From positions 270-25,879 of the forward strand of contig DJRG01000075.1 of assembly GCA_002438845.1 (NCBI GenBank): DNA of 25,610 nt, in the 5' to 3' direction. A program made the position numbers and the translations under genes. Under the pieces are notes generated by a model. That model ran no database searches. It was not told where the DNA came from and worked only from the letters and a program-made list of their open reading frames with translations. This DNA comes from Bacteroidales bacterium UBA6366 (GTDB lineage: Bacteria; Bacteroidota; Bacteroidia; Bacteroidales; UBA932). Of this stretch, positions 7,910-16,295 are shown piece after piece (the stretch's first letter is position 1; each line of letters opens with the position of its first letter).

Positions 7910-8467
7910 ATGTCACGTTGGGCGAAATTTTGCGGCTGGCTGCTGAAAAAGATGGGATGGACCACTGTCGGTGGCCCGGCTCCCGAAGACAAATGTGTCA
8001 TTCTTGGCGTTCCACACACTTCCGTGTGGGATTTCGTAATATCCTATCTTTTCTACACGCAGTTTGACCAGACCGCGCACGTCATGATCAAGAAGGAGTT
8101 TTTCTTCTGGCCGGTAGGAGTTTTCCTCCGCAAGGTCGGATGTATTCCGGTCGACAGAGGCAGCGCCGCCGCCATGGTCAAAAGCCTCATAGAGGAGATG
8201 GAGAAAGTGGACAGATTCCACCTCGCCATAGCCCCGGAAGGCACAAGGAAGGCTGTCAAGAAATGGAAGACAGGCTATCACCTGATTGCCAGAGAGGTCG
8301 GATGCCCTGTCTATATGGGCTATTTCGACTGGAAGACCAAGTGCGTCAGCGTCGGGGAGAAAGTCGAGCTGACGGATGACGCGCGCGCGGACACCGACAG
8401 GATCCAGGCCATCTACGAACAGAAGCACTTCGAGGGCAAGCACCCAGAAGGCTACATCACTCATTAA
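7910..8467 (+). CDS. PlsC-family 1-acylglycerol-3-phosphate acyltransferase-like protein
   Basis: The 185-residue protein carries the acyltransferase signature H-x4-D as HTSVWD (residues 36-41), followed by GCIPVDRG (77-84) and PEGTR (109-113), the glycerol-phosphate binding motif. This family moves an acyl chain onto lysophospholipids or related acceptors at the inner face of the membrane. It is shorter than typical PlsC (~240 aa) and resembles the compact acyltransferases annotated in Bacteroidota as glycerol acyltransferase. The gene begins 12 bases after parE and ends 12 bases before an acyl-CoA synthetase-like gene. Supply and use of activated acyl chains by two neighbouring enzymes is a plausible link. 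The exact acceptor cannot be told from sequence. Confidence 0.85.
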   Translation: MSRWAKFCGWLLKKMGWTTVGGPAPEDKCVILGVPHTSVWDFVISYLFYTQFDQTAHVMIKKEFFFWPVGVFLRKVGCIPVDRGSAAAMVKSLIEEMEKVDRFHLAIAPEGTRKAVKKWKTGYHLIAREVGCPVYMGYFDWKTKCVSVGEKVELTDDARADTDRIQAIYEQKHFEGKHPEGYITH

Positions 8468-8479
8468 AAAGGATAAATC

Positions 8480-10189
8480 ATGCCGATTTTCAGCCAAAGC
8501 AGGGAAAACTACGTCACAACCCTTGCCAAGCTATTTGAATATGCCACCGACAATTTCGCAAAACGACCGCTTTCGCGGTTCGTCGAAGGTGGACAGGAAT
8601 ATACCTACGAAAGCTTCAAGCACAAGTGTCTCGAGTTGTCGCACCGGTTCAACCGGTTCGGAATCAGCGCGAGAGACAAGGTGGCCATCCTCTCCGGCAA
8701 CATGCCGAACTGGACAGTGGCGATGTTCTCGTGCGTGCCGTTCGGGCGGGTGACCGTGCCGATCCTCCCGGACTCTTCAGCAAGCGAGGTGACGAACATC
8801 CTCAACCACTCGGAATGCAAGGCTATCTTCGTGTCGAAGAAACAGCTCGGGAAACTGAGCCAGGAGGTGATCGACAAGATGACTCTCGTGATCGACATCG
8901 AAACATTCGAACTCATCAAGAAGGACGACAAGGCTTTCACCTGTGAGGGACATGGAGTTGATCCGCAGGCCGATGACCTTGCCTCAATCATCTACACATC
9001 AGGCACTTCCGGAAAGGCCAAGGGCGTGATGCTCAGCCACCGCAACTTCTGCCAGAACGTCATCGCCGCCTACCACGCACAGAAAGCCGGGAAGAGGGAT
9101 CGCTGGCTGTCCATCCTTCCGATGTCCCACACCTACGAGATGGCGTTCAGTGTACTCTACCCGCTTTATGTCGGAGGGTGCGTCTATTATATTCAGAAAC
9201 CGCCGACCCCAAGCATTCTGCTGCAGGCGATGAAAAAGGTGCGCCCGACAATCATGTGCTCGGTGCCGCTGATCATAGAGAAAGTCTACAAAAGCAGCGT
9301 CGTGCCTACAATCGAAAAGAGCCGCGTCCTGTCTTGGATGAAAAAGCATACACCGAGGCTGTTGTACTGGCTGGTAGGAAAGAAACTCTACCAATCATTC
9401 GGTGGCAAGCTGAAGTTCTTCGGCATCGGTGGATCCAAACTCGATTCCACCGTCGAGGATTTCCTCAACAAAGCCGGATTCCCTTACGCCATCGGCTACG
9501 GTCTTACAGAGACCGCCCCGCTGATCACAAACGCTTGCGTGGGCAAGACAGTGGTCGGCTCGATCGGCGTTCCAGCCTACAACGTGGAGGTAAAGTTGCA
9601 GAATGTCAACCAGGAAACCGGTGAGGGCGAAATCGTCGCCAAGGGTGACAACGTGATGCTTGGTTATTACCGCGACCCGGAAAGGACCCGCTCGGTGCTC
9701 ACCGATGACGGATGGTTCCGCACCAACGACCTTGCGTGCCAGGATTCCAAGGGCCGCTACTACATCAAGGGAAGGCTCGGGAATATGATCGTGGGTCCTT
9801 CGGGAGAGAACATCTACCCTGAGGAGATCGAGCAGGTGATCAACACCTTCAGCGGTGTGAACGAGTCACTTGTGGTCGAGAGGAACGGCAAGCTTGTGGC
9901 GCTTGTGAAGTTCGACGACAATGTGCTGGACTGGAACCAGGAGCGCGAGGACAAGTTCTTCGACAACCTCCAGTCAATGAAGCAGGCTGTCCTTGAATAT
10001 GTCAACAAACACGTCAGCAAGCAGTCCAAGATCGGCGAGGTCGAGGCGATGAAAGAGAACTTCGAAAAGACCGCCACGCATAAGATCCGCCGGTTCAAGT
10101 ACAAGGACGGGGCGCAGAAGCAGTCTGACGAGACCTCGGCCAATGGATCCGAGGACAAATCCGCCGGGAACACCTCCGCTCAAAAGTAA
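8480..10189 (+). CDS. AMP-binding long-chain fatty acid--CoA ligase-like protein
   Basis: This 569-residue adenylate-forming enzyme shows the ANL-superfamily core motifs: YTSGTSGKAKG (residues 172-182, phosphate loop), YGLTETAP (340-347, adenine and Mg binding), GWFRTND (411-417) and GRLGNMIVGPSGENIYPEEIE (431-451, hinge and C-terminal domain entry). A candidate catalytic lysine lies in THKIRRFKYK near the C terminus. Such enzymes activate a carboxylic acid, usually a fatty acid, to the acyl-AMP and then to acyl-CoA. The last ~20 residues are a Ser/Asn/Lys-rich low-complexity tail. It is the third gene of the parE operon and converges on the GH110-like gene, whose stop is about 31 bases away. 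The fatty-acid preference is inferred from the family only. Confidence 0.85.
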   Translation: MPIFSQSRENYVTTLAKLFEYATDNFAKRPLSRFVEGGQEYTYESFKHKCLELSHRFNRFGISARDKVAILSGNMPNWTVAMFSCVPFGRVTVPILPDSSASEVTNILNHSECKAIFVSKKQLGKLSQEVIDKMTLVIDIETFELIKKDDKAFTCEGHGVDPQADDLASIIYTSGTSGKAKGVMLSHRNFCQNVIAAYHAQKAGKRDRWLSILPMSHTYEMAFSVLYPLYVGGCVYYIQKPPTPSILLQAMKKVRPTIMCSVPLIIEKVYKSSVVPTIEKSRVLSWMKKHTPRLLYWLVGKKLYQSFGGKLKFFGIGGSKLDSTVEDFLNKAGFPYAIGYGLTETAPLITNACVGKTVVGSIGVPAYNVEVKLQNVNQETGEGEIVAKGDNVMLGYYRDPERTRSVLTDDGWFRTNDLACQDSKGRYYIKGRLGNMIVGPSGENIYPEEIEQVINTFSGVNESLVVERNGKLVALVKFDDNVLDWNQEREDKFFDNLQSMKQAVLEYVNKHVSKQSKIGEVEAMKENFEKTATHKIRRFKYKDGAQKQSDETSANGSEDKSAGNTSAQK

Positions 10190-10220
10190 GATTAACGAAT
10201 TAATATTACAGACCGGATCC

Positions 10221-12080
10221 CTACCACTCACGCTCACGGTAAGGATTCGGTTTGTCTGTTACAGGAAGATTGGAGTCATTCTCGACCTTGACGCAATCAT
10301 GGATGCTGATCTCCGCGTCAGGCTTCCATTTGGAAAAGTCATTCCCTTTGATGGTCACATCTCCGCAGTACTGGACGTCAATCACAGGCTGCCCGGGGAA
10401 CAGAGGTGCGTAAGACTTTGAATCAATGAATATGTTGTCGGAGATGTCGAGTGTTCCGACACTTCGGGCATAGACGATCTGGCTGTCAAAGGTAGAGACT
10501 GTGTTGCCTGTGAAAACCACACGGTTATGATAGTGGAAATCATTGCCCCTGGTCTTCGTCGGGATCTCAGGATCAATCTGGAGAATGGCCTGCGGGCCAT
10601 TCGCCCCGATGGCCAGATCGGTGAACTTGTTGTTTCTTATCACGATGTTCTTTGTCCTGCCGGACTCGTACCAGAAGTTAGCGTCGCCGCTGACGCAGAT
10701 TCCGGCCATCTGGGATGCGAAATCACAGTTCTCCACCAGCACATCACCGTAAGTTGAAAGCAGAAGGCTTCTGGCCCTGTTGTAGCGGACGGTACAATTA
10801 CGAATGACCACGTCGGCCCCGCGGGAAAGATTCTCAAGAGCCAAGTTAGTCGGGTTCTCAACACCGGTAAGATCAAAGTCAGTCTCGATAAGATAGGCTT
10901 TGCGATCGGATTTGTCAATCGACTTGACAACTCCCGCTCCTATAGGTCGGAGGTTGGATTTGTCAACAAAACTGATTTTGTCTCCAGCGTCTGCGAATTG
11001 GTTGCCGACCTGTTGGAAATGGCCGAAATGCGCCCGCAAAGTATTCTTAGACAGTACAGAATCCACGAGCATATATATTCCATGAATATTGGCCGCGTCG
11101 TCCAGCATGCTCTCGAACAGGCAATTCTCGATGATTATCTTTCCGTTGCAGCTGACGAAGTGGGTAGCGTCCGCGGAAGTGGTCACCATTCTCGGAGAGC
11201 CCTCGTGCGCGGCTGTCGAAAATCCTGACACAGAGATATTCTCCGAATATTCAGCGATCAAACCCATTCCGCCGCTTCGGTAGATGTGGACATCCTCTAT
11301 GTTTATATTCCTGGAAGACAGGATCGCTATCGCCGGGAAACGTCTGTTCAGCCCGGTAGGTCCCTTGTCGTCCCAGACGCTTCCGACAGGAGGCACATCC
11401 CTCGCGCTGAGGCGTGTGAACTCGATGACGCCTTCACCTATCTCCCGGGCTCCCATCTCCCCTGACCAATAGCCGTGATCGTAGGCGCAGGTGTCAAAGA
11501 ACGGTCTGTGGGTCTTCGGGTCAAACAGAATACTCTCTCCCATCGCATATTCCCAGTCATAGCCCCCGAAAAACAGCCTGTCACCCTCTATCCTGTACTT
11601 TGTGTCCGGTAAGACTTTGACCGTGAAGCTTCTGGCCACGGGATCATTAGACAGCACAGTACCCTCGAACGTCCAAGGGTAGTCGTAATCCACCGACACC
11701 CCTTTGATCGTGACGTTGGAAGAGCCCTTTACCGCGAACGGCACCATACAACCGTGAAACAGTAAGTCAGTCCCCTCCCCCTCAATAGTCACATTCTTCA
11801 TCTCCTTGATCAAGAATGCAATGCGCTTGTCCCCGCTGTCGTTGTTGGACAGAGTGAGAAACTCTTCCACCCCCTTTTCCGGATAGAACGGGTAAAGCCC
11901 TTTCCCGAAGCGAATCCTTACGTTACCCTTCGGATTGTCTTTCAGGATCCCGACCACAACCGGAGTATAATCCTTGACATCCGGATCGAAAGGGACATCA
12001 ACTGTTTTAACCGAGCACGATGCAACCGCAGCGCAGATTACGGCAGCCACAACCACGAAGATTCCATTCTTGATGTTCAT
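10221..12080 (-). CDS. GH110-like alpha-1,3-galactosidase, beta-helix lipoprotein
   Basis: This is a right-handed parallel beta-helix protein. Starting at the ATG at 12080 gives MNIKNGIFVVVAAVICAAVASC, a lipoprotein signal peptide with lipobox AVASC, so it is likely anchored in the envelope. An ATG four codons upstream (12092) is also possible. The segments TTSADATHF and ESMLDDAANIHG resemble the catalytic region of GH110 enzymes. The three candidate catalytic aspartates (308, 331, 332, counted from 12092) are spaced 23 and 1 apart, the spacing I recall for the active-site triad of a solved GH110 structure. GH110 enzymes remove alpha-1,3-linked galactose from glycans such as blood group B or linear alpha-Gal structures. 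No SusC/SusD pair is adjacent. Confidence is high for the beta-helix fold, moderate for GH110. Confidence 0.72.
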   Translation of the reverse strand: MNIKNGIFVVVAAVICAAVASCSVKTVDVPFDPDVKDYTPVVVGILKDNPKGNVRIRFGKGLYPFYPEKGVEEFLTLSNNDSGDKRIAFLIKEMKNVTIEGEGTDLLFHGCMVPFAVKGSSNVTIKGVSVDYDYPWTFEGTVLSNDPVARSFTVKVLPDTKYRIEGDRLFFGGYDWEYAMGESILFDPKTHRPFFDTCAYDHGYWSGEMGAREIGEGVIEFTRLSARDVPPVGSVWDDKGPTGLNRRFPAIAILSSRNINIEDVHIYRSGGMGLIAEYSENISVSGFSTAAHEGSPRMVTTSADATHFVSCNGKIIIENCLFESMLDDAANIHGIYMLVDSVLSKNTLRAHFGHFQQVGNQFADAGDKISFVDKSNLRPIGAGVVKSIDKSDRKAYLIETDFDLTGVENPTNLALENLSRGADVVIRNCTVRYNRARSLLLSTYGDVLVENCDFASQMAGICVSGDANFWYESGRTKNIVIRNNKFTDLAIGANGPQAILQIDPEIPTKTRGNDFHYHNRVVFTGNTVSTFDSQIVYARSVGTLDISDNIFIDSKSYAPLFPGQPVIDVQYCGDVTIKGNDFSKWKPDAEISIHDCVKVENDSNLPVTDKPNPYREREW

Positions 12081-12092
12081 TGTCAGTGTCAA

Positions 12093-12401
12093 TTTTCTGT
12101 AAACTTACGAAAAACATTCGAGAGTTCCACCATTCACTCAGAAGCAACGTGGCAAACGTGGCAGATTATGCTGTCTACGGCACCACTGGCACATACTCGG
12201 GTGCAAACAACCCTTATTTGCCCCCGACAGTCCTTATCTCTTGCTCCCGGGGCGCAGCCAAGCATCTTTTGCCCCCCGACAGTACACATATCTTACGTCA
12301 CAGGGGCTATACTACCGCTCTTGCAACCTGTGGAATCTCAAAAAATCAAATATCATTACCCTGAAACAGAAACCTTTTACTATATTTAGGGTAAATTTGC
12401 C
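12093..12401. other. Intergenic region between the GH110-like gene and the defence operon
   Basis: About 309 bases with divergent genes on both sides and no coding sequence that I can support. It carries the repeat cluster at 12199-12328. A TAAATTTG at 12392-12399 resembles a -7 box but is only two bases from the helicase ATG and has no TTTG at the proper distance, so I do not call a promoter. Confidence 0.6.
12199..12328. repeat. RAYT-associated repeat cluster upstream of the defence operon (three cores)
   Basis: Three copies of the 27-base core seen around the RAYT gene. Core A (12199-12225) is GGGTGC-N15-GCCCCC and core B (12250-12276) is GGGCGC-N15-GCCCCC, both in reverse orientation and separated by exactly 24 bases. 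Core C (12302-12328) is a degenerate forward copy, AGGGGC-N15-GCAACC, 25 bases after B. Both A and B continue into CGACAGT, apart from one extra C in B. Confidence 0.85.
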
Positions 12402-15400
12402 ATGCAAGAGTTTTTCGACAACATAAATTACAAGGTCATCGACGACCTTAAGGTTTCCATCAGCGAAGGAAGCCGGCTGAGCATAGCTGCGGCCACATTC
12501 TCCATTTATGCGTTTCAGGAATTGAAAGAGCAGCTTCTGAATATTGAAGAACTTAGGTTCATATTCACAGAGCCCTCATTTCTGCAAGAAAAGGGAAAAC
12601 TTGAACGCAGGCAATTCTACATACCAAGAATTGATAGAGAAAGGACACTCTACGGTTCCCCTTTTGAGTTGAAGCTTCGCAACAGACTCACACAGAAAGC
12701 GATCGCAACAGAATGTGCAGAATGGATCAAAGACAAAGTTACATTCAAATCAAATGTCACTGACGACAAAATGAACGGTTACATACACGTCCGTGGCAAA
12801 GAAGAATGCGCCTATCTTCCAATAAATGGATTCACGACCACGGATCTTGGATGCGAGAAAGGAAACAATATCCTGAACTTCGTCACGAAACTGGATGCAG
12901 CCAACTCAAAAGCACTGCTACAGTCTTTTGATGAGATATGGAACGACAGCAAGAGGTTCTCAGATGTCACAGAACAAGTTGCCGAAAGCATCTCAAACAT
13001 CTACAAGGAGAATGCGCCGGAGTTTGTGTACTTCATCACACTCTACAACATATTTCATGAATTCCTTGAGGACATCTCGGACGATGTCCTGCCAAATGAA
13101 GCCACCGGTTTCAAGAGCAGCCAGATATGGAACAAGCTCTATGATTTCCAGAAAGACGCCGCTCTGGCCATCATCAACAAACTTGAAAAGTACAACGGAT
13201 GTATCCTCGCTGACAGTGTGGGACTCGGAAAGACATTCACCGCACTGTCTGTCATCAAATACTATGAAGGCAGAAACAAGTCCGTCCTTGTCCTCTGTCC
13301 AAAAAAGCTGAATGACAACTGGATAACTTACAAAAGCAACTACGTCAACAACCCTATAGCGAAAGACAGATTACGGTACGACATCCTATATCATTCAGAT
13401 CTTTCAAGAAACAAAGGTTACACCAACGGCCTGGATCTCTCACATATCAATTGGGGCAATTATGACCTTGTTGTCATAGACGAGTCACACAACTTCCGAA
13501 ACGGAGGAAAAATCTATGGAGACGAGGACAACAAGAAAGAGAACCGCTACCTCCAATTGATGAATAAAGTCATTAAAGCAGGAGTCAAAACAAAGGTTCT
13601 GATGCTTTCCGCCACGCCTGTAAACAATAGGTTCAATGACCTTAAGAACCAACTCCAACTTGCTTATGAGGGAGAGGTTGAGAATATGGACAGAATCCTG
13701 AACACAGAAAGCTCGATTGAAGATATTTTCCGACAGGCTCAAAAAGCTTACAACGTATGGTCAAAATTGCCTCAGGAAGAGAGAACCACGGAACGACTGT
13801 TGGGGATGCTCAGTTTTGATTTCTTTGAGGTGTTGGATTCTGTCACAATCGCCAGAAGCCGTAAACACATCGAAGCATATTACGACACGTCCGCGATAGG
13901 CAGATTTCCGACTCGCCTGACACCGATTTCACGTCGCCCGTCACTGACGGACCTTCCTTGCGCTATCAACTACAATGAAATTTTCGGACAGTTACAGAAA
14001 CTGAATCTTGCCATATATACACCATCAGCTTTTATCCTGCCCAGCAAGGCTTACAAATACAATCACGGAGGAGACAATGACGCCAAATCCGGACTTTCTC
14101 TTGAGGGGCGTGAAATGGGTATCAGGAGACTGATGAGCATCAACATGCTGAAACGCCTGGAGAGTTCTGTGAACTCTTTCAGGCTTACACTTGAAAGAGT
14201 TCAGAATCTCATACAAGACACTATTAATCGAATTGACAATCACGAATCAGAGATTGACGTGCAGGAAGCCAACAGCTATGATCTTGACATCGAAGATCAG
14301 GAAAATGAAGCATTTATCGGCACAAGAAAAAACCGCATCGCTCTGGAGGATCTCGATTACATTTCGTGGAAGAAATATCTTAAGGATGACTTGGATGAGT
14401 TGGAGCTGACAAGGCTTATGCTTCTTGACATCACGCCTGAACACGACAGTAAGCTTCAACAATTGATCTCAGATCTACGAGGCAAGTTCGAGCACCCTAT
14501 CAATAAAAGCAACCGGAAAGTCCTCATATTCACCGCTTTCTCTGACACTGCTCTTTATCTTTACAACAACCTGGCCGGAAGAATCAAAGACCGATACGGA
14601 TTGAATGTAGCTATCGTCACAGGAGACATCGAAGCGCGAAGCACATTGAAAACCAACGAGAAGATGGACTTCAACAAGGTCCTGACTCTCTTCTCTCCCA
14701 TGTCGAAAGAAAAAAACATCATCTATCCTGAGATCAACGAAGGAATAGATGTCCTTATCGCCACGGACTGCATAAGCGAGGGACAGAATCTTCAGGACTG
14801 TGACTACCTGATCAATTATGACATCCATTGGAACCCCGTACGCATAATCCAGCGCTTCGGTCGTATTGACCGCATAGGCTCCCCTAATGAGGTGATTCAA
14901 CTTGTGAATTACTGGCCGGACATGACTCTTGATGAATATATCGATCTCAAGGGACGCGTGGAGGCAAGGATGAAAGTTTCCGTGATGACATCGACAGGAG
15001 ACGACAACCCGATTTCTCCTGAAGAGAAAGGCGATCTTGAATACAGAAAAGCACAACTGAAAAAGCTTCAGGAAGAAGTGGTTGACATCGAGGACATGAG
15101 CAACGGAGTCTCCATCATGGATCTTGGCCTCAATGAGTTCCGACTTGATCTACTTGAATATATGCATACGCACGAAAATGCCGAACTCACTCCCTTCGGT
15201 CTTCATGCTGTGGTCTCATCAAACAAGTATGCGGAACCAGGTGTGATATTCGTGCTGAAGAACAGGAACAACGGTGTCAACATAGACAAGAAGAACCGTC
15301 TTCATCCATTCTATATGGTTTATTTGAGGTATGACGGTTCGGTAGTCGTGAACTACCTTTCGCCCAAAGATCTTCTCGACAGATTCCGCAGCCTGTGCAA

Positions 15401-15635
15401 AGGAAAGAGCAAGCCTGAGACCGAACTATGCAAAGAGTTCAACAAAGAAACCAGAAACGGTTTCAAGATGGAACGTTACTCAAAGCTGCTCGGTGATGCG
15501 GTCGGCAGCATAATCAACGTCAAGGAAGAAAGCGACATCGACAGTTTCCTCAGCGGAGTGCAGTCAGAACTTTTCACCAAAGAGATCACAGGAATCGATA
15601 ATTTTGAGCTGATTTGTTTTTTGGTCGTAAGATAA
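12402..15635 (+). CDS. SNF2-type DEAD/DEAH helicase of a defence operon
   Basis: A 1077-residue superfamily 2 helicase. The first ~70 residues, with a segment VSISEGSRLSIAAATFSIYAF, resemble the PLD-like N-terminal domain found on many SNF2-like helicases, but no HKD catalytic motif is visible. Helicase motifs are clear: DSVGLGKT (271-278, Walker A), VVIDESHNF (357-365, motif II) and LSATPVNNR (402-410, motif III), then an insertion of about 350 residues. The C-terminal helicase domain has KVLIFTAFSD, then ATDCISEGQNLQDCD and QRFGRIDRIG (roughly 785-830). It is probably a DNA translocase. The DUF4391 gene follows 11 bases downstream, so the pair is likely translationally linked. The family recurs beside type III-like restriction genes; its specific job is not known to me. 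Confidence 0.85.
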   Translation: MQEFFDNINYKVIDDLKVSISEGSRLSIAAATFSIYAFQELKEQLLNIEELRFIFTEPSFLQEKGKLERRQFYIPRIDRERTLYGSPFELKLRNRLTQKAIATECAEWIKDKVTFKSNVTDDKMNGYIHVRGKEECAYLPINGFTTTDLGCEKGNNILNFVTKLDAANSKALLQSFDEIWNDSKRFSDVTEQVAESISNIYKENAPEFVYFITLYNIFHEFLEDISDDVLPNEATGFKSSQIWNKLYDFQKDAALAIINKLEKYNGCILADSVGLGKTFTALSVIKYYEGRNKSVLVLCPKKLNDNWITYKSNYVNNPIAKDRLRYDILYHSDLSRNKGYTNGLDLSHINWGNYDLVVIDESHNFRNGGKIYGDEDNKKENRYLQLMNKVIKAGVKTKVLMLSATPVNNRFNDLKNQLQLAYEGEVENMDRILNTESSIEDIFRQAQKAYNVWSKLPQEERTTERLLGMLSFDFFEVLDSVTIARSRKHIEAYYDTSAIGRFPTRLTPISRRPSLTDLPCAINYNEIFGQLQKLNLAIYTPSAFILPSKAYKYNHGGDNDAKSGLSLEGREMGIRRLMSINMLKRLESSVNSFRLTLERVQNLIQDTINRIDNHESEIDVQEANSYDLDIEDQENEAFIGTRKNRIALEDLDYISWKKYLKDDLDELELTRLMLLDITPEHDSKLQQLISDLRGKFEHPINKSNRKVLIFTAFSDTALYLYNNLAGRIKDRYGLNVAIVTGDIEARSTLKTNEKMDFNKVLTLFSPMSKEKNIIYPEINEGIDVLIATDCISEGQNLQDCDYLINYDIHWNPVRIIQRFGRIDRIGSPNEVIQLVNYWPDMTLDEYIDLKGRVEARMKVSVMTSTGDDNPISPEEKGDLEYRKAQLKKLQEEVVDIEDMSNGVSIMDLGLNEFRLDLLEYMHTHENAELTPFGLHAVVSSNKYAEPGVIFVLKNRNNGVNIDKKNRLHPFYMVYLRYDGSVVVNYLSPKDLLDRFRSLCKGKSKPETELCKEFNKETRNGFKMERYSKLLGDAVGSIINVKEESDIDSFLSGVQSELFTKEITGIDNFELICFLVVR

Positions 15636-15640
15636 GGAGG
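15634..15640 (+). promoter_or_regulatory. Strong Shine-Dalgarno site deciding the DUF4391 start
   Basis: AAGGAGG overlaps the stop codon of the helicase gene and sits six bases before the ATG at 15647. Strong SD sites are uncommon in Bacteroidota. This one rules in 15647 over the upstream in-frame ATG at 15614 and suggests coupled translation with the helicase. Confidence 0.8.
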
Positions 15641-15646
15641 ATAAAT

Positions 15647-16267
15647 ATGTTAGGATTACCAGCATTAACAGAGGTATGCAAGCAGTTGCCGAAAAAGTCA
15701 GTCTACACCAAGTTTGACTTGAAGCAGGCGCAACGTGACCACTTCGATGAGGATGTGGCGAGGCTGAACATCGTCAATGTGATTTCATCCACAACAATTC
15801 CGGCTCTTGCCAAAGGTGAAGGCGTTGAATGTGTCTATGTAATCGAAGTTCTACTGAAAAAAAGAGATTACGACCCAAATAACATCCTGTTGCTGACTAA
15901 GCTCATTCCACAGAAGATGGTTATCGCCCTGCATTTTGGCAATGAGATCAAACTTGCCGTTGAGCGCACAAAACTCTTCTTTAGCAACTGGCAAAACGAA
16001 GATGACTGCAAATTGTCTCTTCAAGGGCTCAACCTTGACACTATATGGGATAATCTCGCCATCGCCATAGGCAACATTAACATTGAGGATGGCAAAACCC
16101 TTGAGCAACAAATCCAAACCGATGATGCTAAAGCTTCAATCCTGAAGCAAATCCAGAGGCTCGAAAGCAAAGCCCGTAATGAAAGACAACCAAGAAAGAA
16201 GCTGGAATACTTTGAAGAACTGAAGAAACTGAAATCCAGCCTTGGCTCGTCTCTGAAAGGAATATAA
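15647..16267 (+). CDS. DUF4391 protein of the defence operon
   Basis: A 206-residue protein that I recognise as DUF4391 (PF14335). It has an N-terminal LGLPALTEVCKQLPKKSVYTKF, then DHFDEDVARLNIVNVISSTT, an EVLLKKRDYDPNNILLLTKLIPQKM-like central part and FFSNWQ further on. The C-terminal ~60 residues are highly charged and predicted helical, possibly a coiled coil (QIQRLESKARNERQPRKKLE). The start at 15647 follows from the Shine-Dalgarno site. Biochemical function is unknown. Its fixed position between a helicase and a methyltransferase suggests that it is an adaptor or subunit of the helicase. Confidence 0.75.
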   Translation: MLGLPALTEVCKQLPKKSVYTKFDLKQAQRDHFDEDVARLNIVNVISSTTIPALAKGEGVECVYVIEVLLKKRDYDPNNILLLTKLIPQKMVIALHFGNEIKLAVERTKLFFSNWQNEDDCKLSLQGLNLDTIWDNLAIAIGNINIEDGKTLEQQIQTDDAKASILKQIQRLESKARNERQPRKKLEYFEELKKLKSSLGSSLKGI

Positions 16268-16295
16268 AATAACACGACACATTGAGAATATTATA

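Noticed and set aside
12392..12399. TAAATTTG as a promoter -7 box for the helicase operon
   Set aside because: It lies two bases before the ATG, so transcription would start inside the gene, and no TTTG is found 19-20 bases upstream.
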